A DNA stretch of 17,618 nt from JAWLBW01 sp041687475 (GTDB lineage Bacteria > J088 > JAWLBW01). Made by a program: the position numbers and the translations under genes. Below the pieces are notes generated by a model. The model was not told the origin of the DNA. It did no database searches and worked only from the letters and a program-made list of their open reading frames with translations. The stretch spans positions 1 to 17,618 of the forward strand of contig JAWLBW010000064.1 of the NCBI GenBank assembly GCA_041687475.1, given 5' to 3'. Positions 1 through 7,768 of the stretch are shown piece after piece; positions within the stretch are counted from its first letter, which is position 1; each line of letters begins with the position of its first letter.

Positions 1-183
1 AACCTGCATAAGATTTTTCTCGGACGCACCATGCGTGGGGCCGACACGGTCGATTTCGTCGAGAACGACATGCTCGTCATTCCCGAGCCGACGGCGCTCT
101 ATACCATCGACGGCGACATGTACACGGCCGACCAGCCCTTTCGCGTAGGCATCGGTCCCCGGCTCGCGTTCATCATTGTCTGA
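1..183 (+). CDS. C-terminal end of a diacylglycerol kinase / YegS-BmrU-family lipid kinase (5' truncated by window)
   Basis: The first 60 codons of the window form an open frame ending in TGA at 181-183. The short stretch reads as the all-beta C-terminal domain of the DAGK_cat/LCB5 lipid kinase family: a hydrophobic strand with LVIPEP, then the hallmark YTIDGDMY, then a closing strand with VGIGPRLAF. In this family the 'xxDGE/Dxx' turn followed by a 'v.v.p.al.v' strand is the last conserved element before the stop. The family phosphorylates diacylglycerol or sphingoid lipids with ATP in the cytoplasm or at the inner membrane; the substrate cannot be told from this fragment and the catalytic N-terminal half is outside the window. 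It converges on the next gene, with a terminator between them. The family call is moderately sure; only the tail is visible. Confidence 0.66.
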   Translation, partial: NLHKIFLGRTMRGADTVDFVENDMLVIPEPTALYTIDGDMYTADQPFRVGIGPRLAFIIV

Positions 184-217
184 CGCTTTCCTTTCCCTTT
201 TCTCTGTTTCACGGCAG

Positions 218-250
218 AAAAAAAGCCGCGACCTGGGTCGCGGCTTTTTT
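218..250. terminator. Bidirectional rho-independent terminator
   Basis: An A-run (218-224) leads into a GC-rich stem, AGCCGCGAC (224-232) pairing with GTCGCGGCT (237-245) around a 4-nt loop, followed by six T (245-250). Because the flanks are A-rich on one side and T-rich on the other, it works on both strands. It lies 35 nt after the stop of the lipid kinase and 18 nt after the stop of the convergent minus-strand gene, so it should end both transcripts. Confidence 0.92.
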
Positions 251-268
251 GTTCATAACTGACAGCGC

Positions 269-3061
269 TTATTTCTCGCCTTCGTCTTCGGCCGGCCGAG
301 TCTCGGGTTCCGACGGTACGTCGGGTTTACCTTCATCCTGCTGCGACGCTTCCGGCGCAGCCGGCTTTTCGGCAGCCACGGCGGTCGTATCCGTCGGCTC
401 GGGGGCAGTGCCGGCTTCACCGGCCGCTCCGACAGGAGGAGGCGTAAGCCCTGCATCCTGCGCCGAAGTCTCGGGCGTTGCGCCCGTCGAAGGCTGTTGG
501 CCCGTGGCCGCGGGCGTGCCGGGCGCCGGGGTTTCGGGGGGCGCTTCTACCGGCTTCGCTTCCGGCTGCGGCTTCGCTCCCTTCTTCTCCTTTTCCAGCA
601 CCACTTCCTTGGAAATGCGCAGGTGCAGGTGGTAGCCGGTCAGTGCCGAGGCAAGGCGCTGGTTGCTTGCGTTTCGCCCGAAAGCCTTACCCGATTCCTT
701 GCGGGGCACGCGTACCTGCGCCATGCGCTTTTCTTCGTTGATGCTGACCATTTCGGGCTTCAGCTTCGCGGGAAGCAGGGCGGTGGCGATGCGGGCTTCG
801 GGCGACTCGGCGGCCGGAATGAGATCGACGCGTTCGCCGAGCGCATCCTGCAGGCGGCGCGCTACCGGGAACAGATCGCGCGACGGAGGCACGAGCAGCT
901 TGGTGCGATGACCCGGCTCCCTGACCATCTTCTGAATGAGGGGCAGCCTGATGCGATGGTATTCGGCGGCTCGCTCGATCAGGCGCTGGTTCATCGACAA
1001 CAGCACTTCATTGGCGACCTCAAGGGTCGAAAAGCCTTCACGGCCCAGCAACAACAACGAATCGATGAGGGCGCGATTTTCAGTCACCAGCCGGCGTTCG
1101 GCGGCGAGCAGCACGTTCTGCACAAGGCGCTCTTCCAGCGTGCCGGCAAGAGCGTCGCGCAGCGCGTCGAGATGCTTCGTCAGGGCCGCCTGCAGTTGCT
1201 CCTTGTCGCCCGGCACCGGCTGCTCGAGCTGCGGCAGCTCGGGAACCGTGCGGTCGAGCGGCGTGATCCAGGTTGTCATGTCCGACACCTCACGCAGCCT
1301 GGCGTGGAAGCGCGACGTGGCATCCCTGAAGACCTGCGGCAGGTCGGTAAGCAGAATCGGCTGGGGAAGGGGGCCTTCGCCCGGCTGGCGGCGCCCCTTC
1401 AGCTTTTCGCCGAGGGAACGGGCCTTGTCGCGAAATTCCTTTTCGATACGCTCGACTTCACGGTTGACGATCTCGGCGGCATTCAGGCCTTCAAGGCGGC
1501 TGTTCCACTGTTCGCCGGCCGACTCTTCGCCCGCATGTTTGTTGACGAAGGCCTCGAGCTGATTGCGCAGCGGTGCAAGCGCGCCGGCGACATTCTCGCG
1601 AACGTTCTTGCGGGCGTTTTCACCCCACTTGGCCATGTCGTCCTTGAACTCGGCCATGCGTGTCTGCCAGTTGCGGGCTTCCTGTTGACTCTGCAGGTAA
1701 ACGGTCAACCCGAAGTCGCGCAGGGGCACCACACTCTCGATGACGTTGTCGAGGAACCCCTGCACGCGCAGCATGCGGGCGCGGTTCTGCAGGCGGCGGG
1801 CGAGAAGGGCTTCGACTTCGTCGAAACGGCTGATATCGCGCAGGCGACCCGACTTGTTCTTGTGTTCGGGACGGTTCGCCAGCGAGAAGGCGAGTACATG
1901 CACGCGGGGCGGTGTTTCGTCGTCGGGCACGCGACGACGGGCCCCCAGGAACGAATCAGGATCGTTGAGGAACGATTCGAAGGTGAATCCGTCGTGCAGA
2001 TTCACGCGAACGTTGTCGATGGCCAGCAGCGGACGACCGACGGACACGGGCTCGATGCCGTTCATGCGCACTTCAATGACGCCGTCGACGTTTACGCCCG
2101 TCGGCATTTCGACGAAGCGAATGCCGCGCCAGTTGGTCGATGCCTTGCCCTCTTCGTCACGACCGACTTCCTTGCCCGACTCGGCGCCGAGGGCCTCGAT
2201 CAGTGTGGTCTTGCCGACCCCGGGGGCGCCGCCTACTCCGATGGTAAGCGGGGCGCTGCCGTCGAGCGTACGGGTGAGAGGACCCCGGGCATGCTCCAGC
2301 AGGCCGCGCATTTCGGTCTCGGTGGCTTCGCGAAGGCCGGTCTCGAGCCCTTCGATTTCACCGATGGTCTTGGTAAAGCGTTCGATTTCGGCCTCGAGCG
2401 CGTGCAGCAGGTTCTGCGCGAAGGATACTTCTTCCTGCGTGGTGCGTTCGGTTGCCGACAGCACCGATTCGATGCGGGGCCCCTGGCGGCCACGTTCATC
2501 GAAACGGCGTCCGCCCTTGTGCGGCGGCTGCGGTCGTCGGCCGGTTCCTTCGCGGCGTTCGCGCTGATCGCGGCGGTCGCGCCCCTCACGGCGGTCGTCG
2601 CGGCGGTCTCGGCGCTCGGGACGTCGCTCACGGCCTTCGCGCGAATAGTCGCGCTCGCGTTCCTCACGACGAGGTTCGGGGCGTGGCGCGGGCTGCGCCG
2701 GGCCCGGCGGCAGGTTGCCCAGATTCAGCTTGGCCAGACCGCTGAAGGCCGAGTGCGCGGGTGCTTCGCGCTGTTCAGGCTCTTTCTTCCTGGCCGAACG
2801 AGGTTCCCGTTTCTCTGCAGCGTCGCTTGCGGCCTTGGGCTCGGCTTTCGGCGACTCGTCGACGTCGGCCTTGTCGCCGGCGGCTTCCGAAGGGGCGTTA
2901 TCCGAGGGAGCTTCGGCAGAAGCCTCGACAGCGGGCGCCGGCGCATCCTTCTGCTCGGCTTCCCTGGGCTGTTCAGCGGCCTTGGGCTGTTCGGTAACGG
3001 CCTCGGGTGCGTTTTCTTCGGACGGGAGACTTGCAGAGACGTCTTTCTCGTTCTCGGCCAT
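269..3061 (-). CDS. P-loop GTPase-like protein with C-terminal NusA-type tandem KH domains and disordered tails
   Basis: This is a 930-residue protein of a kind I do not recognise as a named family. Residues 1-120 are disordered and acidic. Residues 123-195 are very arginine-rich, with RDRR-type repeats. A P-loop GAPGVGKT lies at 278-285, preceded by a beta-strand (PLTIGVG) as in small GTPases. A weak G3-like segment (FVEMPTGVNVDG, 316-327) follows, with no clear G4 motif. Residues 400-710 are helical and charged. Residues 714-816 match the NusA KH1-KH2 pair: REPGHRTKL opens KH1 (NusA has R-[DE]-PG-x-R-x-K-[IL]); GERVDLIP and ATALLPAKL match its exit; VRVPRKESGKAFGR and QRLASALTGYHLHL match KH2 without a gap. 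The KH1 core with its GxxG loop is missing (about 14 residues shorter), and KH2 has GRNA instead of GxxG. Residues 825-930 are a Pro/Glu/Ala-rich tail. There is no NusA N-terminal or S1 domain. The ATG is preceded by GAGG at a 6-nt spacing. An RNA- or RNA-polymerase-linked NTPase role is inference. Confidence 0.85.
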   Translation of the reverse strand: MAENEKDVSASLPSEENAPEAVTEQPKAAEQPREAEQKDAPAPAVEASAEAPSDNAPSEAAGDKADVDESPKAEPKAASDAAEKREPRSARKKEPEQREAPAHSAFSGLAKLNLGNLPPGPAQPAPRPEPRREERERDYSREGRERRPERRDRRDDRREGRDRRDQRERREGTGRRPQPPHKGGRRFDERGRQGPRIESVLSATERTTQEEVSFAQNLLHALEAEIERFTKTIGEIEGLETGLREATETEMRGLLEHARGPLTRTLDGSAPLTIGVGGAPGVGKTTLIEALGAESGKEVGRDEEGKASTNWRGIRFVEMPTGVNVDGVIEVRMNGIEPVSVGRPLLAIDNVRVNLHDGFTFESFLNDPDSFLGARRRVPDDETPPRVHVLAFSLANRPEHKNKSGRLRDISRFDEVEALLARRLQNRARMLRVQGFLDNVIESVVPLRDFGLTVYLQSQQEARNWQTRMAEFKDDMAKWGENARKNVRENVAGALAPLRNQLEAFVNKHAGEESAGEQWNSRLEGLNAAEIVNREVERIEKEFRDKARSLGEKLKGRRQPGEGPLPQPILLTDLPQVFRDATSRFHARLREVSDMTTWITPLDRTVPELPQLEQPVPGDKEQLQAALTKHLDALRDALAGTLEERLVQNVLLAAERRLVTENRALIDSLLLLGREGFSTLEVANEVLLSMNQRLIERAAEYHRIRLPLIQKMVREPGHRTKLLVPPSRDLFPVARRLQDALGERVDLIPAAESPEARIATALLPAKLKPEMVSINEEKRMAQVRVPRKESGKAFGRNASNQRLASALTGYHLHLRISKEVVLEKEKKGAKPQPEAKPVEAPPETPAPGTPAATGQQPSTGATPETSAQDAGLTPPPVGAAGEAGTAPEPTDTTAVAAEKPAAPEASQQDEGKPDVPSEPETRPAEDEGEK

Positions 3062-3229
3062 GGTGTGCCTCGTGCGGTGTGGAAATGGAATAGCTTATCA
3101 AGCTTTGTGTATCGGGGCCAGAAGCCCTCCGTTACAGGATACAGGAAATGGCGCCGTTCGTTTGCCGCCATCGAGTCTTTTTGATAGGCTTACATCCTAT
3201 TACCGCTCAAGTACCGGAGATTTCTCCCC
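3062..3229. other. Divergent intergenic region between the KH/P-loop gene and the lipoprotein operon
   Basis: This 168-nt gap must carry promoters for two divergent transcripts. I see no convincing -35/-10 pair on either strand. A dyad, TGTATC (3108-3113) with GATACA (3138-3143), encloses a smaller GGGC/GCCC hairpin (3115-3118 with 3124-3127) and could be an operator or a leader structure for either gene. The lipoprotein has a clear Shine-Dalgarno GGAGA at 3216-3220, nine bases before its ATG. Confidence 0.5.
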
Positions 3230-5236
3230 ATGCGCAGCGCCACCTTCGCCTTTGTCTGTGCGGCTTTGCTGACCATAGGTTGCACGGTCGAACAGGATGC
3301 GTCGACGCTCGTCGACGAAGCCGACGCCCTTCTCATCGAAGGGGGAATCGAGCTCTCGAAGAACCGGGAACTCGCCGAACAGAAGTACGATCGGGCCATT
3401 CGCCTCATTTGCGGCGAAGAGAGTCTCGACTGCACGGCCGACGGCGATGCATCGGTCAAGGGGTCTTCGGCCTACAACCTGTCTCACGCGCATTTCGGGC
3501 TGGCCATGGCGCGCAGCTTCGACCTGGTCGATCGCATTCGTCAGCTGTATGTCAGTGAAATTTTCGCGCAGGAGGCCACCACGGCCACCGAGAGCCCAAC
3601 AGCTGTCGACACCGCCGACTGCGACGCGCAGTCGAACCTGCCGACCCTGGTTCCGCTGCTGCGGTCCATCATCAATACCAGCCTGTTGCCTATCATCGAA
3701 GATCTGAAGGCGGTTACCGAGTATCCGAATTTCAGCTTCTCGTTCTACGGCGGCTTTCTGAATCTCAGCTTTCTCGAGCCCGGCGTTACCGGCGAGTATG
3801 CGGCCGATACGTCGCGGCGCACCATGGGGTTTTACCTGGGACGCGAGAATGACGAAGGTGGCTTCGACGAACCGGGCCGCTATGGCCTGCCCGAAGTTTA
3901 CGCGATTCTGGGTGTCATGCGTGGCATAACAGCCGGCGCCGAGATGGTTTTTTCGTACAACGATCTTACGCAGGCACTGTTGGTCTTCCTGCCCAGGCTG
4001 GGCGTCGAAACCAAGCCGAGCCCCTACCACCTGGCCGGCCTTCTGAATTCCGACCCGTGCTACGAGAACCCGTTGCTCGATCCTTCGTTCGGGGTGTTGA
4101 CCGAAAACGGACGGGCTTCGCTCGAGGCCGGCCGTGAACAGCTGACGGCCATCTTCGCTGAAATGCAGCTGGGCTTTCAGTCCATGGTTGAGCGCGCCGA
4201 CAGCGAGGCTTTGCTCGATTTCAGCGCCGGAGAATGGGGGCGCAACCTGTTCGAGCGTGTTCGTATCGGCTCGACCGCCGAACAGATTGCGTTCGACAAT
4301 GTCACCAGGCTCCTGACCGGCATCGTTTCGCCGGAAGATGTGGCCGAGCTGTTTGCCTCGTTGGGCGAGAGCCTTGCCGGCAACGCGACATTCAACATGT
4401 CGAATTACGTCGAAGCCCGCCCCGAACTTGCCGATACGTTGGCCTTGTCGGGCTTTCCCATCGGGGTGATTCCCGCACTGCGCCTGAACCTTCTTTTCGA
4501 TGCGCCGGTCTCCGACCTGAAGTCGATCGCTCCTCTGACTTACGTTCAGGCCGAGGCGGTGGGGCATGAGCCGGGGGGACGCAAGCAGGTTCCCTACGCC
4601 GAGCTACCGGCCGACGCCAAGAACGAAACACTCTACTTCAACGACGCCAACGAAGACCTGCATTGGAACCGACGCGGCGACTTCATCATTCAGGTCGAAC
4701 GAGAAGCCGTTTACGACCAGGACTTCTACACCCCGCCGAATACCGAGTTGGGCCACGGTATCGTCGGCACTTTCTGGGACGCCGATCGCAACGGCATTCC
4801 CGACGGGGTGGTGCCCGACGTCTTTCCGGGTCAGGGTACCTGGTACGTGACGGCGGTAACTTCGGCGAGCGGTGTTGCTCTCAGCGCGACTGCGGCCACC
4901 GATATCATGCTGAAGGAAAGTGATTGCCTCAAGTTCGGCTTCGCAGTGAAAACGTGCCTGGGCGAAGACGATGAGCGAGTCGAGGTCGGCGAAGTCCTGG
5001 GCCACATGTGGCCGTCGACCGTGCCCGAACCCTTCCCGCTGCCGGGCGAGTTCACCGGTCGTGCCGATCCGGCCAATGGCTCGGCCGACATCATGTACAT
5101 GTTTTTCCCGAATCCGAGCCTGAGCGGCGCGCTGCTCAATGCCGAAACGGGGCGGTCGCTTGAGAATCAGGAACTCAACGCCTTTCTCAACAGCGTCTTT
5201 TTCTCCAACTTCGTAGAAAAGCTGAATCGTCAATAA
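3230..5236 (+). CDS. Large secreted lipoprotein of unknown function with TPR-like N-terminus
   Basis: This is a 668-residue protein. The N-terminus is a lipoprotein signal peptide: MRS, a hydrophobic core, then LTIGC with the lipidated Cys at position 18. Thr rather than Leu sits at -3, which is tolerated but not typical. Residues about 25-110 look like a TPR-type helical pair (VDEADALLIEGGIEL, AEQKYDRAIRL, then AYNLSHAHFGLAMA), a start often seen in lipoproteins of Deltaproteobacteria and Myxococcota. The middle is mixed helix with several Cys. A calcium-loop-like DADRNGIPDG sits at about 517-526 inside a beta-rich C-terminal part, and a near-terminal YMFFPNPSLSG at about 623-633 ends the globular region. 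I recognise no catalytic motif. It heads the operon, and its stop lies only 2 nt before trpF. The GGAGA Shine-Dalgarno supports the ATG. It is probably anchored in the outer membrane or on the periplasmic face; function unknown. Confidence 0.85.
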   Translation: MRSATFAFVCAALLTIGCTVEQDASTLVDEADALLIEGGIELSKNRELAEQKYDRAIRLICGEESLDCTADGDASVKGSSAYNLSHAHFGLAMARSFDLVDRIRQLYVSEIFAQEATTATESPTAVDTADCDAQSNLPTLVPLLRSIINTSLLPIIEDLKAVTEYPNFSFSFYGGFLNLSFLEPGVTGEYAADTSRRTMGFYLGRENDEGGFDEPGRYGLPEVYAILGVMRGITAGAEMVFSYNDLTQALLVFLPRLGVETKPSPYHLAGLLNSDPCYENPLLDPSFGVLTENGRASLEAGREQLTAIFAEMQLGFQSMVERADSEALLDFSAGEWGRNLFERVRIGSTAEQIAFDNVTRLLTGIVSPEDVAELFASLGESLAGNATFNMSNYVEARPELADTLALSGFPIGVIPALRLNLLFDAPVSDLKSIAPLTYVQAEAVGHEPGGRKQVPYAELPADAKNETLYFNDANEDLHWNRRGDFIIQVEREAVYDQDFYTPPNTELGHGIVGTFWDADRNGIPDGVVPDVFPGQGTWYVTAVTSASGVALSATAATDIMLKESDCLKFGFAVKTCLGEDDERVEVGEVLGHMWPSTVPEPFPLPGEFTGRADPANGSADIMYMFFPNPSLSGALLNAETGRSLENQELNAFLNSVFFSNFVEKLNRQ

Positions 5237-5238
5237 TC

Positions 5239-5892
5239 GTGACGCTCGATAAAACCAAAATCCGCATAAAAATCTGCGGTATCACCAGCCTGGTCGACAT
5301 GCTGGCGGCCATGGGCGCCGGCGCCGACATGGTGGGGTTCAACTTCTCGCCGCGCAGTCCTCGTGTCGTGTCGGTCGACAAGGCCGCCGGCATTCTCAAG
5401 GAAGCGCCCAAGGGCGTGCAGCGCGTGGGGGTGTTCCAGAATGCCCCGGTCGAAGAGGTCGTCGACGCGACCCGGTGCCTCGGGTTGCACTATGTGCAGC
5501 TGCATGGCGATGAGTCGCCCGAAGACTATCGTGATGCCGGGGTGCCGATCATCAAGGCATTTTCCATAGCCGATGCGGCCGACGTCGAACGTGCCGCCGC
5601 CTCGACGGCCGATATTCTGCTGCTCGACAGCCGTTCGCCGTTGGGTGGCGGAAGCGGGCAGACGTTCGATTGGTCGTTGGTGCGAAACCTCGACCGTCAT
5701 TTCTTCATCGCGGGAGGTCTCCGGCCCGACAACGTCGCCGGCGCAATCGAAGCGCTGTTCCCCTGGGGGGTAGACGTGTGCTCGGGAGTGGAGAAGGGGC
5801 CCGGCAAAAAAGACAAGTCACTTCTCAAGGCATTTGTCAGCGAAGCCCGCTCGGCCGAAGAGCGCGTCTTTGCTGCAGTTCGAGGTCGCTGA
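5239..5892 (+). CDS. trpF: Phosphoribosylanthranilate isomerase
   Basis: TrpF converts N-(5-phosphoribosyl)anthranilate to CdRP, the third step of tryptophan synthesis from chorismate, as a cytoplasmic (beta/alpha)8 barrel. The 217-residue product is full length for a monofunctional enzyme. Family motifs appear in order: KICGIT (11-16, with the general base Cys13), VGFNFSPRSPR (32-42), VGVFQN (63-68), VQLHGDE (86-92), LLLDS with the general acid Asp130, GGSGQTFDW (137-145), IAGGLRPDNV (157-166) and VDVCSGVEKGPGKKD (178-192), which binds phosphate. The start is GTG, 2 nt after the lipoprotein stop, with no visible Shine-Dalgarno. Later in-frame ATGs would remove KICG, so GTG is preferred and translation probably depends on coupling to the lipoprotein. 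TrpB follows after 2 nt. Confidence 0.97.
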   Translation: MTLDKTKIRIKICGITSLVDMLAAMGAGADMVGFNFSPRSPRVVSVDKAAGILKEAPKGVQRVGVFQNAPVEEVVDATRCLGLHYVQLHGDESPEDYRDAGVPIIKAFSIADAADVERAAASTADILLLDSRSPLGGGSGQTFDWSLVRNLDRHFFIAGGLRPDNVAGAIEALFPWGVDVCSGVEKGPGKKDKSLLKAFVSEARSAEERVFAAVRGR

Positions 5893-5894
5893 AC

Positions 5895-7094
5895 ATGGAG
5901 AATCTTCCTGATGCCGCGGGGCACTTCGGCCCGTACGGCGGTCGCTTTGTGCCCGAAACCCTGGTGCCGGCCCTCGAAGAGCTGACCGGGGTTTACACGG
6001 CGGCGCGCAACGATCCCGATTTCTATCGCGAGCTTGAATACTATCTGCGCCAGTATGTGGGGCGCGAAACGCCGCTGTATTATGCGCGCCGCCTGAGCGA
6101 GCATATCGGGGGGCCGCGCATTTACCTGAAGCGCGAAGACCTGAACCACACCGGCGCCCACAAGATCAACAACACCCTCGGGCAGGTACTGCTGGCCCGG
6201 CGAATGGGCAAGAAGCGCATTATCGCCGAGACGGGCGCCGGTCAGCACGGGGTGGCCACGGCCACGGTCTGTGCGCTTTTCGGCCTCGAGTGCGAAGTGT
6301 ACATGGGCGAAACCGATGTGGCGCGCCAGGCCCTGAACGTCTTTCGCATGCGTTTGCTCGGGGCGAAGGTCAACCCCGTGACCTCGGGCACGCGTACCTT
6401 GAAGGACGCCATGAACGAGGCCATTCGTGACTGGGTTACGAACGTTCGCGACACCTTCTATATCATCGGCAGCGCGGCGGGCCCGCATCCCTATCCCATG
6501 ATGGTGCGCGATTTTCAGTCGGTCATCGGTCGCGAAACCCGCGGTCAGATTCTCGAAGCCGAGGGGCGCCTTCCCGACATGGTGGTTGCCTGCGTCGGTG
6601 GGGGCAGCAACAGCCTGGGCATGTTCCACCCGTTTCAGGACGACGCCGCGGTCGAGTTGCACGGTGTCGAAGCCGGTGGTCACGGGCTTGACTCGGGGGC
6701 TCACGGCGCAACCCTTTCCCAGGGGCTTCCAGGCGTTCTTCACGGCAGCTACAGCCTGATTCTGCAGACCGAAGACGGACAGATTCAGGAAGCGCACTCA
6801 ATCAGCGCGGGGCTCGACTATCCGGGCGTCGGCCCTGAGCTTGCGTGGTTGAAGCAGTCGGGCAGGGCGCACTTTCACGCCGTGACCGATGACGAAGCCC
6901 TCGAAGCCTTTCAGCTGCTTTCCCGTACGGAAGGCATCATTCCGGCACTCGAGAGCGCGCATGCCATTGCCTTTGCCGCCCGCTACGGCCATACACGTTC
7001 GAAAGACGAGGTCATGGTCGTGAACCTTTCCGGCCGCGGCGACAAGGATGTACAGCAGGTGGCGCAGGTACTGAAAACGGAGGTGAGCGCATGA
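5895..7094 (+). CDS. trpB: Tryptophan synthase beta chain
   Basis: TrpB joins indole and L-serine to give tryptophan using pyridoxal phosphate, as the beta subunit of the alpha2-beta2 complex with TrpA. The 399-residue length is normal for the TrpB1 class. Visible motifs are FGPYGGRFVPETL near the start, KREDLNHTGAHKINN with the Schiff-base Lys90, AETGAGQHGVATA with Glu112 (the catalytic Glu109 of Salmonella), the phosphate-binding GGGSNSLGMF, and a C-terminal SGRGDKD that places the Ser that contacts the PLP ring nitrogen. The ATG lies 2 nt after the trpF stop. The same frame stays open further upstream inside trpF, but the enzyme family starts at this ATG. The stop overlaps the next gene's ATG (ATGA), which implies translational coupling. 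Confidence 0.98.
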   Translation: MENLPDAAGHFGPYGGRFVPETLVPALEELTGVYTAARNDPDFYRELEYYLRQYVGRETPLYYARRLSEHIGGPRIYLKREDLNHTGAHKINNTLGQVLLARRMGKKRIIAETGAGQHGVATATVCALFGLECEVYMGETDVARQALNVFRMRLLGAKVNPVTSGTRTLKDAMNEAIRDWVTNVRDTFYIIGSAAGPHPYPMMVRDFQSVIGRETRGQILEAEGRLPDMVVACVGGGSNSLGMFHPFQDDAAVELHGVEAGGHGLDSGAHGATLSQGLPGVLHGSYSLILQTEDGQIQEAHSISAGLDYPGVGPELAWLKQSGRAHFHAVTDDEALEAFQLLSRTEGIIPALESAHAIAFAARYGHTRSKDEVMVVNLSGRGDKDVQQVAQVLKTEVSA

Positions 7095-7768
7095 TTGGGC
7101 TGTTGTTGGCGGCGGTGGTGGCTGCCGGACCCGGCGCCGTGAAGGCAGAGGGTATCGAGGCTGGTATTCGTACCATGTGCAACGAGGGGGGCAGGCTCGA
7201 CTTGACCGCGAGGGTCGAGGGGCGCAAGTTCAAGCTTCTCACGCCCATCAAGGGCCGCAGAATGGGGCAGCTGGCAAATGGCGACTCCATTGTCGTCGAG
7301 GCGCGGGGGGCGACGACCCAGCTTCTGATTGAAGCCGCCGACGGACGCTATCGGCGGCTGATGGACACCGACGATCGCATTCTGTTGACCCGCCAGTCGC
7401 CCGACGGTAAGTATCTTGCGGTGGGCCTCAGCCGCGAAGCGAATCAAGGTTCCGTACGACCGCCCCTTTCGTCGGTTTTTCTGTTCGACCTCGACACGCT
7501 TGAAGGTCGCGAATTGCTCAAGCAGGGCGGGCTGACGGCGCTTACCTGGTCGAACGACGGAAAGCGGCTTGCAGTGGGCGACTTTGCACGCCTGCGCATT
7601 TTCGGCGCCGACTCGGGCGAGCAACAGGAACTCTGCGTCGTCGACCATCCGGCCATTGTCGACGGCAAGGAATGGATTGATGATGTAAAGTGGAACGACG
7701 CCACGACGTTGCACTTTACCTATCGCATGCCGACCGCGAACTTCAACTATAAGGTGCGTCTGCCGTGA
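7091..7768 (+). CDS. Small exported beta-propeller-like protein wedged between trpB and trpA
   Basis: This is a 225-residue protein that I do not recognise. The N-terminus (MIGLLLAAVVAAGPGAVKA) has a hydrophobic core and an Ala-x-Ala-like end, so it looks like a Sec signal peptide cut near residue 19, or an uncleaved anchor. The mature part is beta-rich. Two segments, SPDGKYLAVGLS (about 108-119) and WSNDGKRLAVGD (about 153-164), match the WD40/TolB-type blade signature S-x-DG-[KR]-x-[IL]-A-V-G. Four or more such blades make a closed propeller, so this is a partial propeller, or the other blades are diverged. One Cys pair (CNEGG near 30, LCVVD near 188) could form a periplasmic disulfide. It starts on an ATGA overlap with trpB and ends on a GTGA overlap with trpA, so it is translated with both. 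A role in tryptophan synthesis is not evident, as it is exported while TrpA and TrpB are cytoplasmic. Confidence 0.82.
   Translation: MIGLLLAAVVAAGPGAVKAEGIEAGIRTMCNEGGRLDLTARVEGRKFKLLTPIKGRRMGQLANGDSIVVEARGATTQLLIEAADGRYRRLMDTDDRILLTRQSPDGKYLAVGLSREANQGSVRPPLSSVFLFDLDTLEGRELLKQGGLTALTWSNDGKRLAVGDFARLRIFGADSGEQQELCVVDHPAIVDGKEWIDDVKWNDATTLHFTYRMPTANFNYKVRLP

Noticed and set aside
269..3061. Calling this gene nusA or infB
   Set aside because: It has a NusA-like KH pair but no NusA N-terminal or S1 domain, and the P-loop region lacks the G-motifs and following domains of IF-2.
497..3184. An 895-codon open frame on the plus strand, antisense to the KH/P-loop gene
   Set aside because: Its translation lacks domain logic, while the minus-strand frame has a P-loop, NusA-like KH motifs and a good Shine-Dalgarno. 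Long antisense frames are common in GC-rich genes.
5670..5894. Upstream extension of trpB to 5670
   Set aside because: The added residues lie inside trpF in another frame and are not TrpB-like; the family N-terminus begins at the ATG at 5895.
5697..6797. A 366-codon minus-strand open frame over trpF and trpB
   Set aside because: It is the shadow of two certain tryptophan genes on the other strand and shows no recognisable protein features.
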